From the NCBI GenBank assembly GCA_937974275.1, contig CALJIF010000039.1, positions 43,840 to 107,839 of the forward strand: 64,000 nt of DNA, read 5' to 3'. Within the stretch, counting starts at the first letter, position 1. Every line of letters starts with the position of its first letter. The position numbers and the translations under genes were made by a program. The DNA is from an uncultured Flavobacteriales bacterium (GTDB lineage: Bacteria; Bacteroidota; Bacteroidia; Palsa-965). Below, piece after piece: positions 40,781 to 50,166 of the stretch. The notes below the pieces were generated by a model that did not search any database, was not told the origin of the DNA, and was given only the letters and a program-made list of their open reading frames with translations.

Positions 40781-43552
40781 TTATTTCTTGTCGCCTTTGA
40801 TGTTGAAGGAAATAGCGATGTTGTCGTAAATGAACTTGTCCGCCATTGAACCGGCTAAACTCTTTGAGCCGTATTTGATGTTCCAACGTGTACGGTCAAT
40901 CATAAATTCAGACGTTACCGCAATTACATTTCCCTCGGTGCTGATATTAGCAGGGAAAGTGATTTCGTTAGTGATACCCTTAATCGTTAAATCAGCTGTT
41001 ACGATGTAATTGTTTTCGGTGCGGGTTAACTTTTTAAATGTTAACTGAGCTGTTGCGAAAGAATCAACCGAGAAGAAGTCAGGTGACTTTAAGTGACCAA
41101 CTAATTTAGCGTTGGAAGTTGAATCTTCAATATCACCAACAGTAACTGAAGACATGTCGATAGTGAATGCTCCGGTAATGTTGCCTGCGCTGTCAACGGT
41201 TAAGGTGCCGTTAGACGTACGCACGATACCGAAATGTTGCCCGGTTACTTTTTTAGCATTCCAGGTTAACGTATCAGCCGCTCCGAAATCCCAGGTGCCG
41301 GTTAATGATGCGTCAACAGCTACAGTTGCTGCCGCAGGTGTTTCGTGGTGGTTGTTCTCACCATGTGAACCCAATAGTGGTGCTAAAGTCAAACCTACCA
41401 GACATGATAATTTAATTAAAATATTCATGGAAGGTCCTGAAGTATCTTTAAACGGATCACCAACAGTGTCGCCTACAACCGCTGCTTTATGCGGATCGGA
41501 CTTCTTGTAGAAAATTTCTTTTTTGCCGTTTACTTCAATTTCAACGCCCTTTTCAAACGACTTCTTAGCATTGTCCCATGCACCACCTGCGTTGTTCTGG
41601 AAAATAGCCCACAACACACCGCTTACGGTAACACCGGCCATATACGCACCTAATGCTTCTGCTCCCATTGTAAAACCAACTACAATTGGCGTTACAATAG
41701 TAATGATGCCGGGTAACAACATTTCACGCAATGCAGCTTTAGTAGAAATTTCTACACACTTGCTGTATTCCGGCTTGCCCGTACCTTCCATAATACCCGG
41801 TATGGTGCGGAACTGGCGACGCACTTCGTTTACCATGTCCATAGCGGCTTTACCAACCGAGTTCATGGCTAATGCAGAGAATACCACCGGAATCATACCA
41901 CCGATAAATAACGCTGCCAATACTTTTGCTTCGAAGATGTTGATACCGTTAATTCCGGTAAAGGTTACATAGGCTGCGAATAATGCCAGTGCCGTTAATG
42001 CTGCTGATGCAATTGCAAATCCTTTACCAACTGCTGCTGTCGTGTTACCAACCGAATCGAGGATGTCTGTTTTTTCACGAACGTCAGCAGGTAATTCAGA
42101 CATTTCCGCTACACCACCTGCGTTATCCGCGATAGGACCGAAAGCGTCAATAGCCAATTGCATTGCAGTATTTGCCATCATTGCAGAAGCTGCAATACCA
42201 ACTCCGTAGAAACCTGCCAATGCGTACGCGCCCCAAATAGCGCCGGCAAACAAAATAACCGGCAAAGCAGTAGATAACATACCTGTTCCCAAACCTGCAA
42301 TGATGTTAGTTGCAGCACCGGTCGCTGACTTTTGTACGATGCCTAAAACCGGCTTCTTACCTAAACCTGTGTAGAACTCGGTGATGTATGAAATAGCAGC
42401 ACCAACGAACATACCGATCACCACTGCCCAGAATACATTCATGCTGGTTGTAGTCGCGTCTGTTTCTCCTCCGTTGGCAAATACTTTAATAGCCATGGTT
42501 TCAGGTAAACACATTTTGATCAGGAAGAATGCAGCAACACCGGAAAGGATGATCGATGCCCAGTTTCCTAAGTTTAATGCGTTCTGTACGGTGTTAGTAT
42601 CTGCTTTAGCCGAATCGCTCACACGCACAAAATAGCTGGAAACGATTGAAGCGAATAAACCAACAGCTGCAATTAATAACGGTAAGAAAATCGGACCCAT
42701 TCCGTGGAAAGGAATAGAGTCGTATGAACCTGTTGCTTCAATAACGTCGCGAATAACGTAGTTACCCAGTACCATAGAAGCTAATACAGTCGCCACATAA
42801 GAACCGAACAAGTCAGCACCCATACCTGCAACGTCACCTACGTTATCACCTACGTTGTCGGCAATTGTAGCAGGGTTACGGGGATCATCTTCAGGAATTC
42901 CTGCTTCTACTTTTCCTACTAAGTCGGCACCAACGTCAGCAGCTTTGGTGTAAATACCACCGCCCACACGTGCAAACAATGCAATGCTTTCAGCACCAAC
43001 AGAGAAACCTGCGAGGACTTCCAATACCTGAGTCATTTTAGCAACCGCTGTATCTGCGCTGCCTAATGTGCCGTCCATGAACAACTGGAAGAAGATGATG
43101 AATAACATACTTAAGCCCAATACAGCTAAGCCGGCAACACCAAGACCCATAACAGTTCCGCCGGTGAAGGATACTTTTAACGCTTTGGACAACGAAGTAC
43201 GTGCGGCTTGTGTTGTACGCACGTTTGCTTTAGTTGCAATGCGCATACCGAAGAATCCGGCTAATGCACTGAATACGCAACCAATAACAAATGATGCTAC
43301 GATAAGGATGTGAGAGGTTTCTACCACCTGACTCAACCAACCTAACCCGGCACCTGCAATTACTACATATATAGCAAGGATTTTATATTCTGCTTTTAAG
43401 AAAGCCATTGCACCTTCGGCTACGTAGCCTGCAATTTCTTTCATTCGGTCGGTACCTGCATCTTGTTTGCTTACCCAGGCCGATTTTAACGCCATCACAA
43501 TAAGTCCTAGAACTCCGAGAGCCGGGACGAGATAGATAATTGAGTCGCTCAT
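40781..43552 (-). CDS. hppA: Membrane-bound ion-translocating pyrophosphatase fused to a C-terminal YceI domain
   Basis: The 923-residue protein is one continuous frame. Residues 1 to about 735 are a complete membrane pyrophosphatase, which pumps H+ or Na+ using pyrophosphate. The signatures are DVGADLVGKVE, DDPRNPATIADNVGDNVGD, DAFGPIADNAGG, and VVGDTVGDPFKDTSGPS before the last helix. SVGNTTAAVGKG has Ala where K+-independent enzymes have Lys, so the enzyme should be K+-dependent. After a His/Ala-rich linker (GENNHHETPAAATVAVD), residues about 750-923 form a YceI-like lipocalin domain (LTGTWDFGAADTLTWNAKKV, HLKSPDFFSVD, LTIKGITNEITFPA, IDRTRWNIKYGS). Family topology puts the C-terminus outside the cytoplasm, so the YceI domain should face the periplasm. 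Confidence 0.95.
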   Translation of the reverse strand: MSDSIIYLVPALGVLGLIVMALKSAWVSKQDAGTDRMKEIAGYVAEGAMAFLKAEYKILAIYVVIAGAGLGWLSQVVETSHILIVASFVIGCVFSALAGFFGMRIATKANVRTTQAARTSLSKALKVSFTGGTVMGLGVAGLAVLGLSMLFIIFFQLFMDGTLGSADTAVAKMTQVLEVLAGFSVGAESIALFARVGGGIYTKAADVGADLVGKVEAGIPEDDPRNPATIADNVGDNVGDVAGMGADLFGSYVATVLASMVLGNYVIRDVIEATGSYDSIPFHGMGPIFLPLLIAAVGLFASIVSSYFVRVSDSAKADTNTVQNALNLGNWASIILSGVAAFFLIKMCLPETMAIKVFANGGETDATTTSMNVFWAVVIGMFVGAAISYITEFYTGLGKKPVLGIVQKSATGAATNIIAGLGTGMLSTALPVILFAGAIWGAYALAGFYGVGIAASAMMANTAMQLAIDAFGPIADNAGGVAEMSELPADVREKTDILDSVGNTTAAVGKGFAIASAALTALALFAAYVTFTGINGINIFEAKVLAALFIGGMIPVVFSALAMNSVGKAAMDMVNEVRRQFRTIPGIMEGTGKPEYSKCVEISTKAALREMLLPGIITIVTPIVVGFTMGAEALGAYMAGVTVSGVLWAIFQNNAGGAWDNAKKSFEKGVEIEVNGKKEIFYKKSDPHKAAVVGDTVGDPFKDTSGPSMNILIKLSCLVGLTLAPLLGSHGENNHHETPAAATVAVDASLTGTWDFGAADTLTWNAKKVTGQHFGIVRTSNGTLTVDSAGNITGAFTIDMSSVTVGDIEDSTSNAKLVGHLKSPDFFSVDSFATAQLTFKKLTRTENNYIVTADLTIKGITNEITFPANISTEGNVIAVTSEFMIDRTRWNIKYGSKSLAGSMADKFIYDNIAISFNIKGDKK

Positions 43553-43614
43553 AAATTTTCCTTAACGGTTAATTTTCAATGGGTTAGTTAAAGTGTCACC
43601 CCATTTTAGGGGCG

Positions 43615-43622
43615 CAAACATA
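43615..43622 (-). promoter_or_regulatory. hppA promoter, -7 box TATGTTTG with -33 TTTG
   Basis: On the minus strand TATGTTTG is a perfect TAnnTTTG box, and TTTG (43643-43646) lies exactly 20 bases upstream. The predicted transcript then begins with a CCCC-TAAAAT-GGGG hairpin. Confidence 0.75.
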
Positions 43623-43721
43623 CAATAAAAAATGTTTTCCTCCAAAGGCTTACCAAGTGAATAGCAGGAATGCTTCAAAACCTATACCGGACGGGTGAAA
43701 ATGGCAGTTGCAAGGCATGAA

Positions 43722-43746
43722 AAAAGGCGCACAAACGGCGCCTTTT
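43722..43746 (-). terminator. Intrinsic terminator of pdhB
   Basis: A perfect 9-bp stem (aaaaggcgc / gcgcctttt) with a 7-nt loop ends in a T-run on the minus strand, 22 bases after the pdhB stop. Confidence 0.9.
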
Positions 43747-43767
43747 AAGGGTTGTATTTATAATTTG

Positions 43768-44748
43768 TTACTTAACGTACATCACATTTTTAACGGCCTG
43801 CACCGTCTTTGCTACATTAGGCAATGCCACTTCAATTAACGTTGGTGCGTATGGCAATGGCACGTCGGCAGAAACCACGCGTTGTACAGGTGCATCGAGG
43901 TAATCGAATGCAAAACGCTGCACGTGATAAGCCAGATCAGTAGAAATATTCGCTAATGGCCATGCTTCTTCAACAACAACCAAACGATTAGTTTTCTTAA
44001 CCGAATTTACCACCGTTGCGTAGTCGATAGGGCGAATGGTGCGTAAATCGATCACTTCTGCCTGAATGCCGTCTTTCGCCAATTCCTCTGCAGCAGCCAT
44101 AGCTACCTTGAAAATTTTACCGAACGATACGATGGTCACATCGCTTCCTTCACGGCGCACATCAGCCACGCCAATCGGCAATAAATATTCTCCTTCCGGA
44201 ACTTCTCCTTTATCACCGTACATCAATTCCGATTCCATAAAAATGACAGGATCGTTATCGCGAATGGCAGACTTTAATAAACCTTTTGCATCATAAGGAT
44301 TAGAAGGTACAATAACCTTTAATCCCGGACAGTTGGCGTACCAGGAATCGAATGCTTGAGAGTGCTGTGCAGCCAACTGACCCGCATTACCGGTAGGGCC
44401 GCGAAACACCATCGGCATTTGAAATTGACCGCCCGACATGCTCAGCATTTTTGCAGCGGAATTGATCACCTGATCGATCGCAACTAAAGAGAAGTTGAAC
44501 GTCATAAATTCCACAATAGGACGTAAGCCGTTCATAGCAGCACCGGTTGCAATACCTGCGAAGCCCAATTCAGCGATAGGCGTATCGATAATTCGTTTTG
44601 GTCCAAATTCAGCCAGCATCCCCTGACTTACTTTATAAGCACCATTATATTCAGCAACTTCTTCACCCATCAATAATACAGACGGATCGCGACGCATCTC
44701 TTCGTTCATCGCTTCGCGCAAAGCTTCACGGAAGGCAATTGTTCTCAT
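43768..44748 (-). CDS. pdhB: Pyruvate dehydrogenase E1 component, beta subunit
   Basis: The ATG at 44748 gives 326 residues (MRTIAFREALREAMNEEM...); nine further codons upstream are unlikely. The transketolase-type pyrimidine-binding domain contains LLMGEEVAEYNGAYKVSQG, with the Glu that activates thiamine pyrophosphate. DTPIAELGFAGIATGAAM and a C-terminal domain with EVIDLRTIRPIDYATV and VVEEAWPL follow. It pairs with an E1 alpha subunit encoded elsewhere to decarboxylate pyruvate for acetyl-CoA synthesis. The gene is monocistronic, with its own TACTTTTG promoter and terminator. Confidence 0.95.
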   Translation of the reverse strand: MRTIAFREALREAMNEEMRRDPSVLLMGEEVAEYNGAYKVSQGMLAEFGPKRIIDTPIAELGFAGIATGAAMNGLRPIVEFMTFNFSLVAIDQVINSAAKMLSMSGGQFQMPMVFRGPTGNAGQLAAQHSQAFDSWYANCPGLKVIVPSNPYDAKGLLKSAIRDNDPVIFMESELMYGDKGEVPEGEYLLPIGVADVRREGSDVTIVSFGKIFKVAMAAAEELAKDGIQAEVIDLRTIRPIDYATVVNSVKKTNRLVVVEEAWPLANISTDLAYHVQRFAFDYLDAPVQRVVSADVPLPYAPTLIEVALPNVAKTVQAVKNVMYVK

Positions 44749-44772
44749 GTATCTTGTTCTAAAATTGAGCCT

Positions 44773-44780
44773 CAAAAGTA
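44773..44780 (-). promoter_or_regulatory. pdhB promoter, -7 box TACTTTTG
   Basis: On the minus strand TACTTTTG matches TAnnTTTG and lies 24 bases before the ATG. The -33 element is not obvious. Confidence 0.55.
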
Positions 44781-44920
44781 CATAATAGTTCTTACTTAAA
44801 TCGATTCGGGGGATTTTGGGTGAAGATTATCTTCCTTCAAGATAGAATGCAGTATTTACGGGACTTTTGCGCATCAGGAACTGTTCCATTTTTTTCGTTG
44901 GCATTCCTGAATGAAAACCT

Positions 44921-44928
44921 TATTTTTG
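44921..44928 (+). promoter_or_regulatory. etfB promoter, -7 box TATTTTTG with -33 TTG
   Basis: TATTTTTG matches the consensus, and TTG (44898-44900) lies 20 bases upstream. The box falls inside the longest open frame and so fixes the translation start at the later ATG at 44958. Confidence 0.72.
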
Positions 44929-44957
44929 CCCACCTTAAAACAGGAAAAATCTTCGTC

Positions 44958-45701
44958 ATGAAAATATTAGTTTGTATCAGCAGCGTTCCCGATACCACAA
45001 CCAAGATTGCGTTTGTGAACGAGAACAGAGAGTTTAGCAAGCAAGGTGTTCAGTTTATCATCAATCCGTATGATGAGTGGTACGCGTTGGTTCGTGCATT
45101 GGAATTGAAGGAAGCGAAAGGCAGCGGACAAGTGACGTTGTTCCATGTAGGTCTTGCCGAGAATGAAGCCATCATTCGCAAAGGATTGGCTATTGGTGCA
45201 GATGATGCGGTTCGCGTGGATGCAGATCCGGGTGATGCCTATTTCGTGGCACAACAAATTGCAGCGTATGCAGCAGGTAAAGGCTACGATCTGATTCTGG
45301 TAGGAAAAGAAACCATCGATTATAACAGTTCAATGGTTGGCGGAATGGTTGCCGAACTGATGAATTTGCCATACGTTTCTATGGCTTCCAAGTTGGATGT
45401 TGCAGGAGCAGAAATTACTGCCGAGTGCGACATTGACGGAGGTACAGCCGTTGTAACGTGCGCCGCACCTGCAGTAATCAGTTGTCAGAAAGGGATGGCG
45501 GAAGCACGTATTCCGAATATGCGCGGTATTATGGCTGCGCGCACCAAGCCGCTGGAAACTGTTCAGGTATTGGATAATTCTACACTGACTAAAGTAGAAA
45601 ACTACCGCCTCAACGAAGGACGTCAGGCAGTGAAAATGATTGACGCCGGCAGCATGGACGAACTCGTTCGTTTGTTGCACGAAGAAGCCAAAGTGATTTA
45701 A
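44958..45701 (+). CDS. etfB: Electron transfer flavoprotein subunit beta
   Basis: The ATG at 44958 gives 247 residues beginning MKILVCISSVPDTTTKI, the usual start of this family; 46 upstream codons in the frame overlap the promoter. Landmarks are INPYDEWYALVRALELKE, VLIRKG-type segment AIIRKGLAIGADDAVRV, LILVGKETIDYNSSMVGGMVAELM and ISCQKGMAEARIPNMRGIMAARTKPL. ETF beta binds AMP and, with EtfA, carries electrons from acyl-CoA and other dehydrogenases to the respiratory chain. It is followed by etfA after 23 bp. Confidence 0.96.
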   Translation: MKILVCISSVPDTTTKIAFVNENREFSKQGVQFIINPYDEWYALVRALELKEAKGSGQVTLFHVGLAENEAIIRKGLAIGADDAVRVDADPGDAYFVAQQIAAYAAGKGYDLILVGKETIDYNSSMVGGMVAELMNLPYVSMASKLDVAGAEITAECDIDGGTAVVTCAAPAVISCQKGMAEARIPNMRGIMAARTKPLETVQVLDNSTLTKVENYRLNEGRQAVKMIDAGSMDELVRLLHEEAKVI

Positions 45702-45724
45702 TTAGTTTTAAAAAAAACATTGAT

Positions 45725-46708
45725 ATGTCAGTAATCGTATATACAGAAGCTGCTAAAGGAAAAATTCGTAAGAATTCGTTAGAGGCAGTTACTTATGCAG
45801 CAGCAATTGCTGCAAAAGTGGGAGGAGAAGTAGTAGCAGTTATTGATGCCGCGGTAGATGCCGCATTGCATGCCGATCTGGGCAAAGCTGGTGCACAAAA
45901 AGTATTGACCGTAAATCACGCTTCATTAAGCTCGGGCGATGCACGTGCATGGGCGGCCGTGATGGAGCAAGTAGCTCAGGCGCATGGAGCAAAAGTGGTG
46001 GTGTTTTCCCACGACTTAGCAGGTAAAGACATTGCACCACGTGTGGCAGTGCGTTTGAAAGCCGGTATCGTTGCCGGGGCTGTGGATTTCCCAACAATTG
46101 ATGGAGGAAAATTCGAAGTGCGTAAAACCGCATTTTCCGGAAAGGCAACTGCAGTTTATTCCATTAACTCTGATGTGAAGGTAATTACGTTGTTGCCGAA
46201 TTCCATCCCTGTAGGAGCAAGCGGTGCAGCGGTTTCCGGCAGTTCGTTTGATGCAAAGTTGGACGGCGTTTCTTCCGGTGTAACAATTAAAGAACGTAAA
46301 ACCCGCCAGAGTACGACAGTTCCACTTCCTGAAGCGGAATTAGTGGTGTCAGCAGGTCGCGGATTGAAAGCACCTGAGAATTGGGGTATTGTAGAAGATC
46401 TTGCAACAGCGTTAGGAGCAACTACAGCATGTTCACGCCCTGTTGCGGATATGCACTGGAGACCGCACCACGAGCACGTTGGACAAACCGGTGTGGCTAT
46501 TCGTCCGAATTTGTATATCGCTATCGGAATTTCAGGCGCTATTCAACATTTGGCCGGTGTTAACGGAAGCAAGACTATCGTAGTCATTAACAACGATAAA
46601 GAAGCACCATTCTTCAAAGCTGCGGACTATGGCGTTGTAGGTGATGCATTCGAAATTTTACCGAAGTTGACGGAAGCCGTGAAGAAATTTAAAGCTTCAC
46701 AAAACTAA
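45725..46708 (+). CDS. etfA: Electron transfer flavoprotein subunit alpha
   Basis: The 327-residue protein has the FAD-binding C-terminal domain with VVSAGRGLKAPENWGIV, ALGATTACSRPVAD, QTGVAIRPNLYIAIGISGAIQHLAGV and INNDKEAPFFKAADYGVVGD. It forms the heterodimer with EtfB. Expression is probably coupled to etfB by the short gap, and the DUF151 gene follows after 13 bp, so the three genes likely share a transcript. Codon use is fairly biased, consistent with strong expression. Confidence 0.97.
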   Translation: MSVIVYTEAAKGKIRKNSLEAVTYAAAIAAKVGGEVVAVIDAAVDAALHADLGKAGAQKVLTVNHASLSSGDARAWAAVMEQVAQAHGAKVVVFSHDLAGKDIAPRVAVRLKAGIVAGAVDFPTIDGGKFEVRKTAFSGKATAVYSINSDVKVITLLPNSIPVGASGAAVSGSSFDAKLDGVSSGVTIKERKTRQSTTVPLPEAELVVSAGRGLKAPENWGIVEDLATALGATTACSRPVADMHWRPHHEHVGQTGVAIRPNLYIAIGISGAIQHLAGVNGSKTIVVINNDKEAPFFKAADYGVVGDAFEILPKLTEAVKKFKASQN

Positions 46709-46721
46709 TTGCCGTCGCGTC

Positions 46722-47357
46722 GTGAGTAAAGAGACCAAAAAGGTAAAACTTGAAATTGTAGGTTTGTCGTATAGCCAAACACAATCCGGTGCATACGCGC
46801 TGGTGTTGGGTGAAGCTAAAGGGAAACGTCGTCTTCCGATTATTATCGGAGGATTCGAAGCTCAGGCCATTGCCATAGAGTTGGAGAAGATGACGCCCAG
46901 TCGTCCGTTAACTCACGACTTGTTCAAACAATTTGCGCAGCTTTTCAATATCACCGTAACCGAAGTGTTGATTTATAATTTGGTGGAGGGTATATTCTTC
47001 GCCAAATTAATTTGTCACAACGGAGGAGAGGAAGTTGAAATTGACGCACGTACCTCCGATGCGATTGCATTGGCAGTACGTTTCAATTGCCCGATTTATA
47101 CGTATGAGTTTATCTTGTCTCAGGCAGGAATTATTCTGGAAGATGAAAATCCTTCAGGTGAGTCGCTTGCGGATGATGAAGAGCAGGAGGACGAAGTCGA
47201 CACTGAAGAATTTTTGGCAGAAGTGACTGGAACTGCAGATTATTCCAAGAAATCGGTACAGGAGTTGGAAGAAATGTTGCACCAGGCATTGGGCGCCGAA
47301 AACTACGAGCGTGCTTCACAGATTCGTGACGAATTGAACAAACGACGCTCTGCATAA
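46722..47357 (+). CDS. Bifunctional nuclease family (DUF151) protein with UVR motif
   Basis: The 211-residue protein starts with GTG. Its first 130 residues match DUF151 (VKLEIVGLSYSQTQSGAYALVLGE, RRLPIIIGGFEAQAIAIELE, TSDAIALAVRFNCPIYTYE). A very acidic linker follows (DDEEQEDEVDTEE), then a C-terminal UvrB/UvrC-type helix pair (VQELEEMLHQALGAENYERA). DUF151 proteins were described as bifunctional nucleases in plants, but the biochemical role in bacteria is uncertain. This domain combination is common next to etfA in Bacteroidota. Confidence 0.9.
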   Translation: MSKETKKVKLEIVGLSYSQTQSGAYALVLGEAKGKRRLPIIIGGFEAQAIAIELEKMTPSRPLTHDLFKQFAQLFNITVTEVLIYNLVEGIFFAKLICHNGGEEVEIDARTSDAIALAVRFNCPIYTYEFILSQAGIILEDENPSGESLADDEEQEDEVDTEEFLAEVTGTADYSKKSVQELEEMLHQALGAENYERASQIRDELNKRRSA

Positions 47358-47409
47358 GCTCGTCGAATTCCATCGTTTTTTATAGCTTTAGCGTTAAGCA
47401 ATCGTAAAC

Positions 47410-48666
47410 ATGAGTATTAAACTTCGCTTAACTGCAATGAGCTTCCTGCAATTTTTTGTGTGGGGAGCATGGCTAATTACCATTGGAACGTATTGTATTA
47501 ACGGCAAAGGTTGGTCGTTTCCGGAGTTCGGAGCAATCTTCTCCACGCTTGCATTGTCATCTATTATTATGCCTGCCATCACAGGTATTATTGCAGATCG
47601 TTACCTGAATGCGGAGCGATTGTATGGTGCGTTGCAAATTATGTACGGTATCATTTTGTTTTTCGTGCCCGGTGTGGATGATCCTGCAATGCTGTATTAC
47701 TATATTCTCGCAGCCATGTTGTGTTACATGCCGACAATTAGTTTGTCTAATTCCATCGCATACACAATTTTAAATAAGCACAATTATGATGTAGTCACCG
47801 TGTTTCCACCCATTCGTGTTTGGGGAACTATCGGATTTATTGTGGCCATGTGGGTTACTAACTTAACCGGAAGCAAGGACAATGGCAATCAATTTTATAT
47901 TGCAGGCATTGGCGCTGTGTTGTTAGGTGTGTACTCCTTTTTTCTTCCAGCATGTCCTCCGCAAAACACGATTTCTAAAACAGCGGGCATATTTGAACAA
48001 TTGGGATTACATGCCTTCAAGTTGTTCTTGAAATATCAAACTGCATTGTTTTTTATGTTCTCGATGCTGTTAGGTGCTGCGTTGCAATTAACCAACATGT
48101 ATGGTGATGCTTATCTGGATAGTTTCAAAGAAATTCCGCAGTACGAAGATTCTTTTGTGGTAAAATATTCCACCATTATAATGTCCATTTCGCAGATTTC
48201 GGAGACGGTGTTTATTCTAACCATTCCCGCATTCTTAAAACGTTTCGGAATTAAGAAAGTGATGCTGTTGTCCATGTTGGCTTGGGTATTGCGTTTTGGT
48301 TTGTTTTCGTTTGGTGATCCGGAAGGCGGATTATGGATGATCATACTTTCGTGTGTGGTGTACGGAATGGCCTTTGATTTTTTCAATATTTCGGGTTCCC
48401 TGTTTATTGAAACCAGTACCGATTCGAAAATACGATCCAGTGCCCAAGGATTGTTCATGATGATGACAAACGGATTTGGAGCATACTTGGGTACAGTGGC
48501 TAGCAGCTGGGCTATTGGTAAATTTTACGTGTTGCCCAATGGAAATACGGATTGGCAGGGAGCTTGGTTGGCATTTGCAATTTACGCATTGGTAGTAACG
48601 GTGTTATTCGCGATTCTCTTCCGCGATGAGAAGAAACCTGTGGATGTCTCGAACTTGAAGCATTAG
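47410..48666 (+). CDS. NHS-family nucleoside permease (MFS)
   Basis: The 418-residue membrane protein has about twelve helices. The opening KLRLTAMSFLQFFVWGAWLITIG, then GIIADRYLNAERLYGALQI and RVWGTIGFIVAMW, match the nucleoside:H+ symporter branch of the MFS typified by NupG. It would import nucleosides for salvage. A TAGCTTTA sequence (47383-47390), one base off the -7 consensus, may give it a promoter of its own besides read-through from the etf operon. It ends 271 bp before a bidirectional terminator. Confidence 0.88.
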   Translation: MSIKLRLTAMSFLQFFVWGAWLITIGTYCINGKGWSFPEFGAIFSTLALSSIIMPAITGIIADRYLNAERLYGALQIMYGIILFFVPGVDDPAMLYYYILAAMLCYMPTISLSNSIAYTILNKHNYDVVTVFPPIRVWGTIGFIVAMWVTNLTGSKDNGNQFYIAGIGAVLLGVYSFFLPACPPQNTISKTAGIFEQLGLHAFKLFLKYQTALFFMFSMLLGAALQLTNMYGDAYLDSFKEIPQYEDSFVVKYSTIIMSISQISETVFILTIPAFLKRFGIKKVMLLSMLAWVLRFGLFSFGDPEGGLWMIILSCVVYGMAFDFFNISGSLFIETSTDSKIRSSAQGLFMMMTNGFGAYLGTVASSWAIGKFYVLPNGNTDWQGAWLAFAIYALVVTVLFAILFRDEKKPVDVSNLKH

Positions 48667-48937
48667 TGAGTTTCTGCACTCAATGTAGTTGAAGACCTTT
48701 TTGCCGATTGTACTTTCCTTCAGTTGTTCCGGTTTTATTTTTCATGCACAAGTAATATTTGCAAGCTAAACTACGCTGAAATGATATTACTTCTATTCAG
48801 CGTTACCGCCGGTTAATGAATTCGCGATAGATCTTAAATTACTCGTAATGGAAACCGGTTAATAAACCTTAGCAATGTGAATTAGACAGTAAGTAATATT
48901 GCGATTGCTGTGTTGTTTAAATCATGGTGTAAAATAA
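48667..48937. other. Intergenic region without recognised genes
   Basis: This AT-rich stretch between the nucleoside permease stop and the next terminator shows no convincing reading frame, repeat or RNA motif. Confidence 0.5.
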
Positions 48938-48976
48938 AAAGCACAAATCCGACTGCGGTAGTCGGCTTTGTGCTTT
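48938..48976. terminator. Strong bidirectional terminator between permease and T9SS cargo gene
   Basis: The stem AAAGCACAAA-x-CCGACT / AGTCGG-x-TTTGTGCTTT (16 paired bases, one mismatch) encloses a 5-nt loop. Confidence 0.85.
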
Positions 48977-49004
48977 GTGCTTTCTGTATGATTCTATTAA
49001 TGAA

Positions 49005-50036
49005 TTATTGGATGATAATGCGCTTGGTGGATGTTCCTGTGGCAGTTGTCACTTTTACGAGATACATTCCGGGTGTTAATGTCGATGTATTAACAGCAAC
49101 GCGTTGCATACCTTCCGCTAAATTTTGTTGAGGTGCGGCGATCACTTCTTTTCCGGTAAGATCTAAAATCGAAACGTTAACATCACTTGGTTCTGTCATG
49201 TTAATGTTGAGGTTTACTTCATCCTGTGCAGGATTCGGATAGACACCAAAGGAAACCTGATTGTAGTATTCGTCCATACCTGTAGGATTCGTGCCGGTTA
49301 CCAGGATGTCATCAATAAATAAGAGATTATCATCAATAGTGTAATGAACGAACATGATGAAGATCGTCATGCCGGAATATTGTGACAGAGAAACCTGGAA
49401 AGCGCGTGAAGTTCCAATTAAACGGGATGAATCGCTCGCAGAATCGAACACGGTATTCATGCCATCTGCACCGTGCACAAACGGATCCAGCAAATTGGCC
49501 GTTGCTGCAGGGAAGAACGTGTAACTGTTAAAATCAAAAGGAGCGTTTTGGTTATCCAGCGATACGAACTCGGCTGCAGAAAAAATAGTATCCGAAAAAG
49601 CACTCGGATCGTTAGTAGTTGTTGAAACCACTACACGATAACCGTCCAGATAACGCGGTGTTTGACGTGGCGCTGATTCCCAGCTGAGGTTTGCGTTGGC
49701 ATCTACAATTTGCAAAGATGGCGTCACTAAAATATTTTGAACCGGCGTGCTTCCGTTGTTGGTCCAGGAGTTGGACATTAAAACATTGTCTGTAGAATCG
49801 ACACCCGCAAAACCGGTGCTCCAGAACCATTCACCGGGGCGATTTCCACCGCTTCCGTCACCTAAATTGTCGATGTCGAAATTGTACCAGAACGCATCAG
49901 TCGAATTTCCCGGAGGTAGCGCTATCTGCTGATATACGGCCGGATCGCTTTCGAAATTATCGAATAACAACGTGTCATTTTGTGCGGCAAGTGAGGCGGT
50001 TATTGCCATTCCGCTGAAGAGTACGAGATGTTTCAT
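49005..50036 (-). CDS. Secreted T9SS cargo protein with choice-of-anchor-J-like domain
   Basis: The 343-residue protein has a signal peptide (MKHLVLFSGMAITASLAA-Q). A beta-sandwich region with LLFDNFESDP, ILVTPSLQI, ANLSWESAPRQTPRYLDGYRVVVS and FIDDILVTG matches choice-of-anchor J domains of adhesins and proteases. The last 80 residues are a type A sorting domain (VYPNPAQDEVNL, SILDLTGKEVI, LTPGMYLVKVTTATGTSTKRIIIQ), which routes the protein through T9SS to the surface. No catalytic domain is present. The role may be adhesion or binding, by inference. A TAAATTG sequence just upstream may be its -7 box. Confidence 0.88.
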   Translation of the reverse strand: MKHLVLFSGMAITASLAAQNDTLLFDNFESDPAVYQQIALPPGNSTDAFWYNFDIDNLGDGSGGNRPGEWFWSTGFAGVDSTDNVLMSNSWTNNGSTPVQNILVTPSLQIVDANANLSWESAPRQTPRYLDGYRVVVSTTTNDPSAFSDTIFSAAEFVSLDNQNAPFDFNSYTFFPAATANLLDPFVHGADGMNTVFDSASDSSRLIGTSRAFQVSLSQYSGMTIFIMFVHYTIDDNLLFIDDILVTGTNPTGMDEYYNQVSFGVYPNPAQDEVNLNINMTEPSDVNVSILDLTGKEVIAAPQQNLAEGMQRVAVNTSTLTPGMYLVKVTTATGTSTKRIIIQ

Positions 50037-50166
50037 GAGATCGAGTTTTACTGCAATTTAGGCTAATTAGCGACGCCGATTGTTTGCGGTGGTTGATATT
50101 TCATGAATAAGATTATGTTAAAAACCTACGAAAGCCTCTGATAGCCGCGTATTTTTACTAACGATT

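Noticed and set aside
44820..44957. 46-codon upstream extension of etfB
   Set aside because: Contains the TATTTTTG promoter box, and the family start MKILVCISSVPD is at the later ATG.
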